Below are positions 43,774 through 51,868 of a DNA stretch of 64,000 bases, in pieces. The stretch is taken from positions 94,768 to 158,767 of the forward strand of contig NZ_JABAII010000015.1 of NCBI RefSeq assembly GCF_012641405.1, in the 5' to 3' direction. The notes under the pieces are model-generated. The model had not been told where the DNA came from, did not search any database, and saw only the letters and a program-made list of their open reading frames with translations. The first letter of the stretch is position 1. Each line of letters opens with the position of its first letter. Both the position numbers and the translations under genes were made by a program. The DNA comes from Rhizobium sp. P40RR-XXII. Its GTDB lineage: Bacteria > Pseudomonadota > Alphaproteobacteria > Rhizobiales > Rhizobiaceae.

Positions 43774-44138
43774 TGGATTTGCTTTGGGCTGTCCTAGTCG
43801 CGGTGCTTCTATTGGTTGGCGCATTGTTCTCGCTCATTGCCGCCATCGGCATTGTTCGCCTTCCCGATCTCTACAGCCGCATGCATGCGGCATCGAAGGC
43901 AGGCACGGTGGGCTCCGGCCTATTGCTACTTGCGGTCGGTATTCATTCGCAGGACCTGTCGATATTGGCGCGGGCGCTGGCCGGATTTGTCTTTTTCGTA
44001 TTGACCGCACCGATTTCGGCACATCTTCTTGCACGGGCAGCGCATAAGGCGGGTCATCGCTTAACCGCGCCTTCAGTGCGGGATGAATTGTTGCTGCACG
44101 GGCAGCTCGCGAAACGCGGGAATGAAAAAAAGGGCTAA
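43773..44138 (+). CDS. mrpG: Na+/H+ antiporter subunit G
   Basis: 121 residues, three helices. GIVRLPDLYSRMHAASKAGT (about 28-47) is the MrpG signature, and LTAPISAHLLARAAHKAG ends the core. AAAAAGGAGGG before the ATG at 43773. Last gene of the operon; no obvious terminator follows before the AT-rich gap. Confidence 0.92.
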   Translation: MDLLWAVLVAVLLLVGALFSLIAAIGIVRLPDLYSRMHAASKAGTVGSGLLLLAVGIHSQDLSILARALAGFVFFVLTAPISAHLLARAAHKAGHRLTAPSVRDELLLHGQLAKRGNEKKG

Positions 44139-44670
44139 CAAACGCAAAAATTGTTAATGAAGGAATATCTGTTCGCGTTATTAGTTACCCAGTTTTTAGT
44201 AGATGAATTTTTTGCGAAGAAATGTTGGGATTAAAAACTGGACATTTGGGTAAAGAGTGCTAATTCAGATTCAAGTAGAGTTCTGATGTTAAGTTAGTCT
44301 CGACCGGGTTTAAGCTCTCAATGCTTTTATCTTTCTTTGATACAAAGCTGAGCAAAACTTTGTTCCGATAAGCGATTAGAGATCGCTGTCGTGGTCGCTA
44401 ATTCTGATATCAGGCGGCAAGAGGCGGTTTTCCCTCGCGTGAAGTCTAGGGGTGGATTTCATGCGATAAGAAATGTGGCGTTATGCACCGTTTTCTTGCT
44501 GATGGCTGCTACGAATACGAGCAATACGTTTGCGCGAATTGCTCGGCGCTGGGAAACTTCGGAATCAGCAGATTTTCGAAGTCAGGCGCAGATTATACAG
44601 CAACGCTGTGTCCTGCGCTCTCTTTTTGGAGGCGCGGCGCGGCAAGCAAGCCGATGAACAGGAGAACACA
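44139..44670. other. Long AT-rich gap between mrpG and mucR
   Basis: 532 bp with no supported gene. 44139-44360 is notably AT-rich compared with its surroundings (AAATTGTTAATGAAGG, TTTTTAGTAGATGAATTTTTTG). This is likely the mucR promoter and leader, since MucR-type regulators in this lineage bind AT-rich runs and repress their own gene. I cannot place the exact promoter or binding sites. Confidence 0.5.
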
Positions 44671-45102
44671 ATGACAGATGCGGCCCTTGGCAACGGGCAG
44701 GAGTTACTGGTTGAACTGACTGCCGACATCGTTGCGGCCTATGTCAGCAACCATGTCGTACCGGTCAGCGACCTTCCGAACTTGATTTCCGACGTACATT
44801 CCGCCTTGAGCAACACCTCGGCTCCGGCTCCTGCCGTAACCGTGGTCGAAAAGCAGAAGCCGGCCGTATCCGTTCGCAAATCCGTGCAGGATGATCAGAT
44901 CACCTGCCTGGAATGTGGCGGCAGCTTCAAGTCGCTGAAGCGCCATCTTATGACCCATCATGGTCTTTCGCCGGAAGAATATCGCGAGAAGTGGGATCTG
45001 GCCGCCGACTACCCGATGGTAGCACCGGCCTATGCGGAAGCCCGTTCGCGCCTTGCAAAGGAAATGGGCCTCGGCCAGCGCCGCAAGCGCGGCAGCCGTT
45101 GA
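44671..45102 (+). CDS. mucR: Ros/MucR zinc-finger transcriptional regulator
   Basis: 143 residues. The C-terminal DNA-binding domain (about 76-125) has the prokaryotic zinc finger Cys79-x2-Cys82-x9-His92-x3/4-His96 (CLECGGSFKSLKRHLMTHH), followed by GLSPEEYREKWDL, the conserved flank. N-terminal half is the oligomerisation region. MucR/Ros proteins are H-NS-like silencers controlling exopolysaccharide, motility and cell-cycle genes. The ATG at 44671 has AGGAGAAC upstream. Strong terminator follows. Rhizobia often carry more than one paralogue, so the symbol marks the family rather than a specific locus. Confidence 0.93.
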   Translation: MTDAALGNGQELLVELTADIVAAYVSNHVVPVSDLPNLISDVHSALSNTSAPAPAVTVVEKQKPAVSVRKSVQDDQITCLECGGSFKSLKRHLMTHHGLSPEEYREKWDLAADYPMVAPAYAEARSRLAKEMGLGQRRKRGSR

Positions 45103-45126
45103 GAGCTTCATTGCTGAACCAAAGAA

Positions 45127-45152
45127 AAACCCGGCTTTCGAGCCGGGTTTTT
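45127..45152 (+). terminator. Rho-independent terminator of mucR
   Basis: Ten-bp stem AAACCCGGCT (45127-45136) with AGCCGGGTTT (45141-45150), TTCG loop, then TT. 24 nt after the mucR stop and 28 nt before the stop of the convergent sufE. Confidence 0.9.
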
Positions 45153-45177
45153 GTCTAAGGATGCCGTAAATCCGAGC

Positions 45178-45600
45178 CTATGCCGCGGCTCTGACGCGGG
45201 CTTCCTCCCGAATACGCTTGATCATCGACCGCAGCCCATTGGCGCGCTGCGACGAAAGATGCTCGACAAGACCGATCTTGCCGAAGACATCGAGTGCATC
45301 GAGCGCAGCGATTTCAGAGGCGGGCTTGCCCGAATAGGTGGCCATCGCGATCGCCACCAGGCCGCGCACGATATGGGCGTCGGAATCGCCTTCAAACGTA
45401 AGGATTGGGTTCTCGGGATCGCCGGACGCGTGTGTCACGAGCCAGACCTGGCTGGCGCAGCCCTGCACTTTGTTTTTCAGCGTCCGCTTGTCCTCCGGCA
45501 GATCGGGCAGTGCCTTGCCGAGTTCGATCACGTAGCGATAGCGATCCTCCCAGTCGTCCAGGAAGGAAAAGTCGTCGATGATCTTTTCAAGCGATGCCAT
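45178..45600 (-). CDS. sufE: Cysteine desulfuration protein SufE
   Basis: 140 residues from the ATG at 45600 (MASLEKIIDDFSFL). SufE accepts sulfane sulfur from SufS on Cys48, here in VQGCASQVWL. The C-terminal block ANGLRSMIKRIREEARVRA is typical. It is alone, outside a suf operon, as is common for alphaproteobacteria. The longer open frame to 45699 contributes no conserved sequence. Confidence 0.9.
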   Translation of the reverse strand: MASLEKIIDDFSFLDDWEDRYRYVIELGKALPDLPEDKRTLKNKVQGCASQVWLVTHASGDPENPILTFEGDSDAHIVRGLVAIAMATYSGKPASEIAALDALDVFGKIGLVEHLSSQRANGLRSMIKRIREEARVRAAA

Positions 45601-45667
45601 TGCAATGATCCAGATTGTCCATATGCCTTGGATATAGGCGAAGTGACAGGCGATTTGAACCCGTGAC

Positions 45668-45706
45668 AAAAAAAGAACGCCGGGACATGGACTGGTCACG
45701 GCGTTC
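45668..45706 (-). terminator. Terminator of the DUF5330 gene
   Basis: Minus strand: stem GAACGCCG (45706-45699) with CGGCGTTC (45682-45675), 16-nt loop, then seven T (45674-45668). 25 nt after the stop codon. Confidence 0.8.
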
Positions 45707-45730
45707 AGGCAGGGGCCATTGGAGGAAGCG

Positions 45731-46195
45731 TCAGATGCGTGGGCGAGGCGTCGGCAGCGGAACGGAGGATGGCAGCCGGACCGTGCCGGTAACGGCCACG
45801 TCGGCCGTTTCGGCGCCGGTCACGTGCCTGGCCGGCATCGGCTGAGCCATGGCGGCGACCTGATCGGCACTTGCCTGAGCCGATGCGGCATCAGCGGATG
45901 CATTTGCTTGCTGATCCTTGAAGTGGCGGCCGAGCATGTCATAGGCGACGCGGGCGCCGTCGCCAACCTGATATCCGAGGGCGGTCAGCGTTTCGCCGCC
46001 CTTTACGCAGACATCCGGCTTCTCGGTGCACATGGCGCCGACATATTGAACGACGCCCGAGGCAGCCGAAATTGCGTCGGAAACCTGCATCGTCGGTTCG
46101 CCTGCCGGCCGCGGATCGCCCTGGGGCTTTGCGAAGATCGGCAGGAACATCAGAACCAGCGAAAACCAGAACCCTGCTCTAATCAGAAACCACAT
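45731..46195 (-). CDS. DUF5330 membrane-anchored protein
   Basis: 154 residues from the ATG at 46195 (MWFLIRAGFWFSLVLMFLP). One N-terminal membrane anchor, then a periplasmic/cytoplasmic body with Cys at MCTEKPDVC (spaced by six), a likely disulfide, and a Pro-rich end (LPSSVPLPTPRPRI). A start four residues upstream (46207) is possible but crowds the ribosome site. Recognisable as DUF5330, which is largely limited to Rhizobiales. Function unknown. Confidence 0.75.
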   Translation of the reverse strand: MWFLIRAGFWFSLVLMFLPIFAKPQGDPRPAGEPTMQVSDAISAASGVVQYVGAMCTEKPDVCVKGGETLTALGYQVGDGARVAYDMLGRHFKDQQANASADAASAQASADQVAAMAQPMPARHVTGAETADVAVTGTVRLPSSVPLPTPRPRI

Positions 46196-46319
46196 TGCCC
46201 TGCCCATCCTCTCTTGCGTTCGGCCCGGTCGCCGATTCGGACTGACCCGCCCGATGTGACTTGAACCCTATCCGGCAGAGGACAACATCGCTTTTCAAAA
46301 CTCGGCTGCATTTTCCGCT

Positions 46320-46334
46320 AATTTGATTCAAATT
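46320..46334. promoter_or_regulatory. 15-bp palindrome in divergent gap
   Basis: AATTTGATTCAAATT is symmetric around 46327, in the 416-bp AT-rich gap (46208-46623) between the DUF5330 gene and the histidine kinase. It contains a GATTC methylation-type site at its centre. A candidate operator; the rest of the gap has no nameable feature. Confidence 0.4.
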
Positions 46335-46623
46335 TTAGCTTTCCAAATTCGAGCCGGATTTAGATCAAATTGTAGCGTTTGCTGTTAAGCATGTCTCGCC
46401 TGATCCTGTTGATATGCAGGGCTTTGCGCGCTTCCGCCTTGTCACAAAAGTTAACGCGTGGCGGAAATATGAATAAAATCCGTTGCTTACCCGCTGTTAA
46501 CCACAAAAAACAAAGGTCCCGCATTCTGCGCCAAAACGGGATTTTGGAGCCTTTTGGAGCATCCGGCGCGTTCCTCCTTTATTCTTTCTTTAAGCCCGCG
46601 AGGCCTATTGTGCAGTCCAATAA

Positions 46624-48213
46624 GTGACCGTTTTGACGGGTTGTAGTGTGCGCGTATTGAGTGACATGTTGAGTGACATGGCTGTCGGGGCTGGAGCCTT
46701 CGTAGACCGGGTGGGCAGAAGCTGGCTCTCCCGGACGAGCGGGAATGGCGAAGTCCGTGGACAGGAACAGGCGATCCTTCGCCGGCTTGCGCTCGTCTCC
46801 TCCGTCGCCCTCTTTGCTGTTCCCGCAGGGCTCTCCTTCGTTACCAGCCCGGCCGTGGCTTTGCCCGTGGGTGTCGCCACGGTCTGCGCCGCTTTCCTGT
46901 TTTCAGCCGTCGGCAGCATAGCGCTGTCGCGTCAGCGACCGTCATCCGTTCCCGCGGAGGCAGTCGTCGTCGAGCACCGCGACCTGATGCTGGAAGCCGC
47001 CTTCGGCCTGGTATTGCTGCTTGATCCGCAAGGAAACGTGACGACCATCGGCGGTCGTGACCGTGTCGAATTCCTGAGCTGGATGCGTGATCCGACGGGC
47101 CGTGGCTTCGTCGAGCAGATCCACGTCTCGGATCGCATTGTCTTCCTGCAGGCGATCGATGTGCTTCGTCAGGGGAGGGATTCTTACGGCGTCGGTCTGC
47201 GCCTTGAACGCTCCGCGATTGCCGGCAGCGACGCACAGTTCGTCCATGTCCGCATGGAGCTCACGGCTCGTCGCGACGGCGAGGGTCGCCTGACGGCGAT
47301 CGTCAGCCAGCTGCGCGACATCTCTCAGGATCAGCAGCTTCGTGAAGACGCAGCCCGCAAGACTGCGGAGGCGGAATCGGCCAACGACGCGAAATCGCGT
47401 TTCCTTGCCGCTGTCAGCCATGAACTGCGCACGCCGCTCAATGCGATCCTGGGCTTCTCCGACATCCTCAGCGGAGAATATTTCGGCAAGCTCGAAAACA
47501 ACCGCCAGCGCGAATATGTCGGCCTGATCCGCCAGTCGGGAGCGCATCTGTTGTCGGTGGTCAACACCATGCTCGACATGAGCAAGATCGAGGCGGGCCG
47601 CTACGAATTGCTGCTCGAATCCTTCTCGATCGAGGAATCCATCGCGACATGCGAAGCGATGCTGGGCCTGCAGGCGAAAGAGAAGGGGCTGACCTTGACG
47701 AGCCGCGTCCAGCGCGGCCTCGGCGATATCGTTGCCGATCAGCGTGCCATCCAGCAGATCCTCATCAACCTCGTCGGCAATGCCATCAAGTTCACCGATG
47801 CGGGCGGCGCGATTACCATCGATGCGGCATTGACCGATGGCATGCTGAAGCTGTCGATCGGCGACACCGGGATTGGCATCGCAAGCGAGCGGCTGGCCTC
47901 CCTTGGTCAGCCTTTTGTGCAGATCCAGAACGACTATACGCGCCGATATGCTGGCACCGGTCTCGGCCTTTCGCTGGTCAAGGGCCTCGTCGGCCTGCAT
48001 GGCGGAAACTTTTCCATTGCCAGCGCGCCGGGCGAGGGCACGGTGATCACCATCCTGATCCCGTTCGACGGCTCGGGGGTCGGGGCGATGCAACAGTCTG
48101 TGGATGTCAATCGCCCCGTCGATTTTCCGCCACGCCTGAAACATACAACGGAGACGAACGAAGGGCGAAACAAGGAAGGGATGAATGGCCCCGCAAAAGC
48201 GAAAATCGCCTAA
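46624..48213 (+). CDS. PAS-containing sensor histidine kinase (PleC/DivJ-like)
   Basis: 529 residues. Two membrane helices (about 55-75 and 78-100) lead to a PAS domain (about 120-235) and a HisKA domain with HELRTPLNAILGFSDIL (about 268-284). HATPase_c follows (about 370-485) with N box NLVGNAIKFT, G1 GDTGIGI and G2 GTGLGLSL. The H-box sequence is the style of PleC/DivJ/PdhS kinases controlling DivK in alphaproteobacteria. The GTG start at 46624 is uncertain; ATGs at 46666 and 46678 are alternatives. Its 3' end overlaps the next gene by 29 nt. No response regulator is adjacent. Confidence 0.85.
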   Translation: MTVLTGCSVRVLSDMLSDMAVGAGAFVDRVGRSWLSRTSGNGEVRGQEQAILRRLALVSSVALFAVPAGLSFVTSPAVALPVGVATVCAAFLFSAVGSIALSRQRPSSVPAEAVVVEHRDLMLEAAFGLVLLLDPQGNVTTIGGRDRVEFLSWMRDPTGRGFVEQIHVSDRIVFLQAIDVLRQGRDSYGVGLRLERSAIAGSDAQFVHVRMELTARRDGEGRLTAIVSQLRDISQDQQLREDAARKTAEAESANDAKSRFLAAVSHELRTPLNAILGFSDILSGEYFGKLENNRQREYVGLIRQSGAHLLSVVNTMLDMSKIEAGRYELLLESFSIEESIATCEAMLGLQAKEKGLTLTSRVQRGLGDIVADQRAIQQILINLVGNAIKFTDAGGAITIDAALTDGMLKLSIGDTGIGIASERLASLGQPFVQIQNDYTRRYAGTGLGLSLVKGLVGLHGGNFSIASAPGEGTVITILIPFDGSGVGAMQQSVDVNRPVDFPPRLKHTTETNEGRNKEGMNGPAKAKIA

Positions 48214-49219
48214 GGGAAGAGCAAAGGGCAGGCCCAAGCAGCCTGGTCTTGCTTCTCGTGGAGCGGTTGCCCTGGGCAGCCTGAGCCTGCGCGGCAGTAC
48301 TGCGCTGGGTGGCCTCGGCCTTCGCGGTGTGGGCGCACTTGCCGGTCTGATCGGCGGTGCGGTCGGTCGTCATCCCGTCATTGCCGGCGGTGTGGCACTT
48401 TTCTTCGGTGTTTTCGGCTTCGTAACCGCGAACGCACTTTGGTACCAGACGGGCGCGCACCCATCGCCCATGCTGCGCACCCGTGATCCCGGCTCGCCCT
48501 ATCAGATTCCCGGCCGCAGATCGTTCCTGCATGCACAGCAGGCCGATGCTGGCAACGTCACGACGTTCCGGATAGAGCGGCAGGGTTCGGCTTCCGATCC
48601 AGCCATACCCGCGTCAGGCGGTCAGGTAGCGAGCCTGCCCTCGGCACAGCCATCCGCTGCTCCATCGAAGCTGGTTGCCGATGTGCAGGCGGAACTGATC
48701 CGTCGCGGGCTTTATGACGGTGTTGCCGACGGAAAGCCTGGATCGCGCACGACATCAGCCATTCTCTTCTTCCAGGAAGCCTCGGGTCTGGCACAGACCG
48801 GCGTGCCGACGCCAGAGCTACTGGCAGCTCTGAAGGCCGGCAATGCCGCCGACACGACGCCGGCAGGCGGCAGGGCAGGTGCTGCCGCCGTGCCTGCCGA
48901 GCGTCCCGTCAATGTCTCCGCCCGCGCGGATGCCGTCGATCCGGTCGCCGCCGCCATTCTGAATGCGGAGAAGAATTTGAAGACCGGCGCCGTCGCGGCA
49001 AAGGCTGCCCCGAGCGATGCGGTCAACAAGGTCAATCTGGTCATGCAGATCCAGAAAGGCCTGAGCAACATTGCCTACAGCAATGTCAGCATCGACGGCG
49101 TTGCCGGCGAGCAAACGAAGGCAGCCATCCGCCGCTTCCAGAAGCACTATAGTCTGCCGGAGACCGGCGAGCCGAACGTGGCGGTGCTGAAAAAACTGCA
49201 GGACATCGGCGCGCTCTGA
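48185..49219 (+). CDS. Membrane protein with two peptidoglycan-binding domains
   Basis: 344 residues. Basic cytoplasmic start (MAPQKRKSPKGRAKGRPK), Gly-rich helix and membrane segment (about 55-85), and a linker. Two PG_binding_1 repeats: VADVQAELIRRGLYDGVADG (about 162-215) and VMQIQKGLSNIAYSNVSIDG (about 288-340), each ending TxxAIxxFQ. Suggests anchoring to peptidoglycan. Overlaps the histidine kinase 3' end by 29 nt, so the two are probably co-translated and may share a cell-envelope or division role. Confidence 0.82.
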   Translation: MAPQKRKSPKGRAKGRPKQPGLASRGAVALGSLSLRGSTALGGLGLRGVGALAGLIGGAVGRHPVIAGGVALFFGVFGFVTANALWYQTGAHPSPMLRTRDPGSPYQIPGRRSFLHAQQADAGNVTTFRIERQGSASDPAIPASGGQVASLPSAQPSAAPSKLVADVQAELIRRGLYDGVADGKPGSRTTSAILFFQEASGLAQTGVPTPELLAALKAGNAADTTPAGGRAGAAAVPAERPVNVSARADAVDPVAAAILNAEKNLKTGAVAAKAAPSDAVNKVNLVMQIQKGLSNIAYSNVSIDGVAGEQTKAAIRRFQKHYSLPETGEPNVAVLKKLQDIGAL

Positions 49220-49313
49220 AGCCTGCCGGGAACATATCTGCAAACTCTGCACATCAATGCGCGCCGAGCCAGCATGAATTGCCTTGGCCGCCTCTCGTCG
49301 CTATAGCTCGCCT

Positions 49314-49673
49314 ATGAGATTGCGTAGCGACATCTTTGTTTCCGCTCTTGTCCGTCGCCTGTTCGCCCGCGGCGATTTTGCCGCCGTCGAACGAAAGGGC
49401 GAAGAGCATGCGGGCGCGATCTTCATTCGGCAGCGTTTCCGCGATGGAACGGAAACCCTTTATGCGCCTGCTCCGCAGAGCCTGTTCGATGGGGAGGAGA
49501 GCGGAACGCGGCTCTTCGAAATCCGCACCGAGCGAAAGGAGCCGCAGGATATCCGCGAGACCCTCGATCGCGAGCTGAAGTTCGATCCGGATTTGTGGAT
49601 CGTCGAGCTGGAGACGGATGATATCGCCGATATCGTCCCTATGGCCGGTTTGCGCGCCAATCCGCTCGATTGA
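49314..49673 (+). CDS. DUF1491 family protein
   Basis: 119 residues from the ATG at 49314 (MRLRSDIFVSALVRRLFARGD). DUF1491 shows up by VSALVRRLFA and the terminal DDIADIVPMAG-like block with mixed acidic/hydrophobic residues. Small basic-acidic cytoplasmic protein of unknown role. Placed 94 nt after the peptidoglycan-binding gene on the same strand, possibly the same transcript. Confidence 0.8.
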   Translation: MRLRSDIFVSALVRRLFARGDFAAVERKGEEHAGAIFIRQRFRDGTETLYAPAPQSLFDGEESGTRLFEIRTERKEPQDIRETLDRELKFDPDLWIVELETDDIADIVPMAGLRANPLD

Positions 49674-49680
49674 GCCGTCT

Positions 49681-50625
49681 CTACCGCCGGTTTGCGACCC
49701 GCAATTCGCGGATGGAGCCTGATTTCGCGCCAAATAATGGCGCTGCAGGCCGTTGTGCCGGCTTTTCCTGCGGCAGATAGGTGTAGCTGTCGGCGCGGCG
49801 CCACGCCTCGACGCGGGCCTGGCTTTCTTCCGCATCCATGTCGTCGAGCACCAGCCATGCCCGGCTGACGCTTCCGTGTCGTTCCGCCAGATGCGGATAG
49901 AAGCGCTCGAGCGAATAAACGGCATCCGCAATGCCCATGCCGAGGCTGACGAGCGTGACGGCGAGCTGCTGGCCCGACGTGTCGAGCAGGATGCGCTCCG
50001 CGAGCCAGTGGCTGGAGGAGAGCGCGTCGGCAAGCGTTGTTGCAAATTGCCGCGCATCGCGTTCGCGAGCGAAACGTACGAGGAGGGCTTCCTGCATTTC
50101 GCTGAGGCTGCGCAGGCCGAGACGATCCTTGTCGTCGCGTCCCATATGGCGGGCAGCCTGCTTGATCTGCTGACGCAATACTTCTTCGCGCGACAGCCGT
50201 TCGGTTTCCGTTATCTCTGCCTGCGTCGAAACAGCGTCCGTTTGCTGCTCCGGCACTGTCATGCCGCGCTCGGGCTCGGCCTGGTGCAGGCCGACGAGAG
50301 CGTCGATGACCTTGGGGGAGAGAGACGACCGGCGGACGATGGCGCGCGCGTGGGCGGCGCCCTGCGTGCGGGCGATGGTGATCAGCGTATCGTCGTCGAT
50401 CGCCTGCGAGCTCGTGAGGAACGGGGCGGCGATGGAGATCGGCTGACAGCCGATGAACAGCGCAACCGCCTGGGGCACTGTCTGGCATTGGGAGAGGGCG
50501 GCGACCGCCTGTCGCTTTGCTTCCTCTGACGACGCCTGGAAGACGGGCGTGAAAAGCTCGGCGAATTGGCGGAGTTCCGATTTGGATGGATGCCCCATGC
50601 CTTCGAAGCTGGTGATCGTCGCCAT
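49681..50625 (-). CDS. DUF2336 family protein
   Basis: 314 residues from the ATG at 50625 (MATITSFEGMGHPSKSEL). Helical-repeat-like protein in which DUF2336 covers much of the length (ELRQFAELFTPVFQASSEEAKRQA, then ALFIGCQPISIAAPFLTSS, then RRSSLSPKVIDALVGLHQAE). No signal peptide. Function unknown; common in Caulobacterales and Rhizobiales, where some are linked to envelope or cell-cycle genes. Convergent with the DUF1491 gene, 7 nt away. Confidence 0.82.
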   Translation of the reverse strand: MATITSFEGMGHPSKSELRQFAELFTPVFQASSEEAKRQAVAALSQCQTVPQAVALFIGCQPISIAAPFLTSSQAIDDDTLITIARTQGAAHARAIVRRSSLSPKVIDALVGLHQAEPERGMTVPEQQTDAVSTQAEITETERLSREEVLRQQIKQAARHMGRDDKDRLGLRSLSEMQEALLVRFARERDARQFATTLADALSSSHWLAERILLDTSGQQLAVTLVSLGMGIADAVYSLERFYPHLAERHGSVSRAWLVLDDMDAEESQARVEAWRRADSYTYLPQEKPAQRPAAPLFGAKSGSIRELRVANRR

Positions 50626-51139
50626 CAGAACCACGTCCTTCTTGCGGACTGTCGCAGGCTCTTCAAGGTCTCGAAACCGGTCACGCACGCCAACACCCAT
50701 ACTGATACTCGGAACAAAAAAGCAGGGAGCCGGACGGTCGACCATGGATACCGCGACGCTTCCTTCCGATCGTGCCGGACGGTCCTTTCGATGAAGAAGG
50801 CGTCTTCGGCGGCGATTGTCGAAACGGGTATGGACACGGTCGTCCTTATCTGGCTTTCGCGAAAGACTAAGGCCGCCAAGGTTAATGGTTCGTGAAAACT
50901 TTATTAAAATCCGAATAAAAATTACGCGTTAAGCTTGCGTGGGGGCGACTGCCCGACATCGGCCGCATCCGCGGCGGCTTAACGGAAGAGCCCCTGTGGA
51001 TAAGCTTGCGCAGAACGCGCGCCAGTATGAGTGTTCAACCTATGAGGGTTTTGGTTGAAAAGGTCGCGGGAGGCATGCTTCCATGCCCGCAAAACGCAGT
51101 CTGAGCTTCGGCCGGTGCCGCGATAAGAGTGAGGATAGT
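50626..51139. other. Intergenic region with a perfect DnaA box
   Basis: 514 bp without a supported gene. It contains TGTGGATAA (50995-51003), an exact DnaA box on the minus strand, and TAAGCTTGCG twice (50930-50939 and 51001-51010). An inverted pair CGTTAAGC (50927-50934) and GCTTAACG (50977-50984) is also present, in an AT-rich setting. There are no replication genes nearby, so this is not shown to be an origin. Confidence 0.5.
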
Positions 51140-51346
51140 TCAGATGCCTTTATGCTCGCGCATGGCGGCGAGCAACTTTTCCGAGGTGTTGTAGCCCGAT
51201 TGAAAAAGGCCAATCGCGGCGGTGGCCGCGAACTCGGCTTCGGCACTTTTTATATCGACCCGCTTTTCCAGGCACCACTCGTCAAGCGCGCCGCGCAGAA
51301 CGGTGACATCCTCTGGAGAAAAGACGGAACTGCCCGCCATATTCAT
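51140..51346 (-). CDS. Small conserved protein
   Basis: 68 residues from the ATG at 51346 (MNMAGSSVFSPEDVTVLRGAL), which has AGGG 6 nt upstream. No signal peptide or membrane helix. FSPEDVTVLRGALDEWCLEKRVDI suggests two helices, and residues about 30-60 include FAATAAIGLFQSGYNTSEKLL. I recognise it as a type of small helical protein seen across rhizobia but cannot name a family. Confidence 0.65.
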   Translation of the reverse strand: MNMAGSSVFSPEDVTVLRGALDEWCLEKRVDIKSAEAEFAATAAIGLFQSGYNTSEKLLAAMREHKGI

Positions 51347-51393
51347 TGATCGCCCTCGAATTTCCACATTACAATACGTTAATTTTTTGTGAG

Positions 51394-51410
51394 CGCAAAT
51401 AATATTTGCG
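51394..51410. promoter_or_regulatory. Inverted repeat upstream of small gene
   Basis: CGCAAAT (51394-51400) and ATTTGCG (51404-51410) with a 3-nt spacer, 48 nt upstream of the 68-residue gene start, in AT-rich sequence. A plausible operator or promoter-overlapping dyad. Confidence 0.4.
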
Positions 51411-51683
51411 TGACGTTTTTCTGCAACGGATCGGCTGAATTTCCATTTGCCGGCAACGCCACTATTTAACCTAATAATATGATATCACTTGATTTTTTAG
51501 CGAAATCGGTTCTGGCGATTTTTCACTGATCGATGAAACCAAAGTCGTTGTCGCAGCGTTATTAGGGCATGGCGACTCGTGCCAAGGGTGACGAGCGACT
51601 GTGATTAGCATTCTGTTAACTGCGATATGTCTGAATTCCGGCTGAAAGCAGCGATTGGCAGAATATGATTGTGTGTAAGGGAG

Positions 51684-51814
51684 CATGGAGGCCGCAAACG
51701 GCAGGCCATGCCACGGTGTAAGGGAAATGCCGTGAGAAGACGCGAATGCCTCTATTGCAGCCCAGCGAACAAGGCTGGAATGGAGGGAAGCGTTAGCCCG
51801 CTTCAGCGGCGGGC
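51684..51814 (+). ncRNA. Candidate structured RNA or leader
   Basis: Four consecutive potential hairpins on the plus strand: CATGG/CCATG (51684-51688, 51706-51710) with inner GCCG/CGGC; CACGG/CCGTG (51712-51716, 51730-51734); CCTCTATT/AATGGAGG (51749-51756, 51779-51786) with inner CCAGC/GCTGG; and GCCCGC/GCGGGC (51796-51801, 51809-51814). The chain ends 55 nt before a 55-residue gene. No Rfam family is recognisable to me; it may be a small RNA or that gene's regulatory leader. The surrounding gap has no other supported gene. Confidence 0.4.
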
Positions 51815-51868
51815 AGGGTGAAATCAAGTCGCAAGTTCATCCGTCTCGAGACGTAAATGGAGACGAGA

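Noticed and set aside
44391..44657. 88-residue frame upstream of mucR
   Set aside because: GTG start, no ribosome site, no family; more likely promoter and leader sequence.
46480..46510. CtrA box near TTACCCGCTGTTAACC
   Set aside because: Spacing and half-sites deviate from TTAA-N7-TTAA, so I do not call it.
50566..50895. Plus-strand frame of 109 residues
   Set aside because: Overlaps the start region of the DUF2336 gene and lacks a sensible start or domain.
51713..51780. Cobalamin riboswitch
   Set aside because: AAGGGAA and CCGTG look superficially like part of the B12 element, but the conserved CCCGCAACTG and GCCAGGAGACC parts are missing.
51471..51827. 118-residue minus-strand frame
   Set aside because: Low-complexity shadow across the hairpin-rich stretch; composition does not resemble a protein and it conflicts with the structure.
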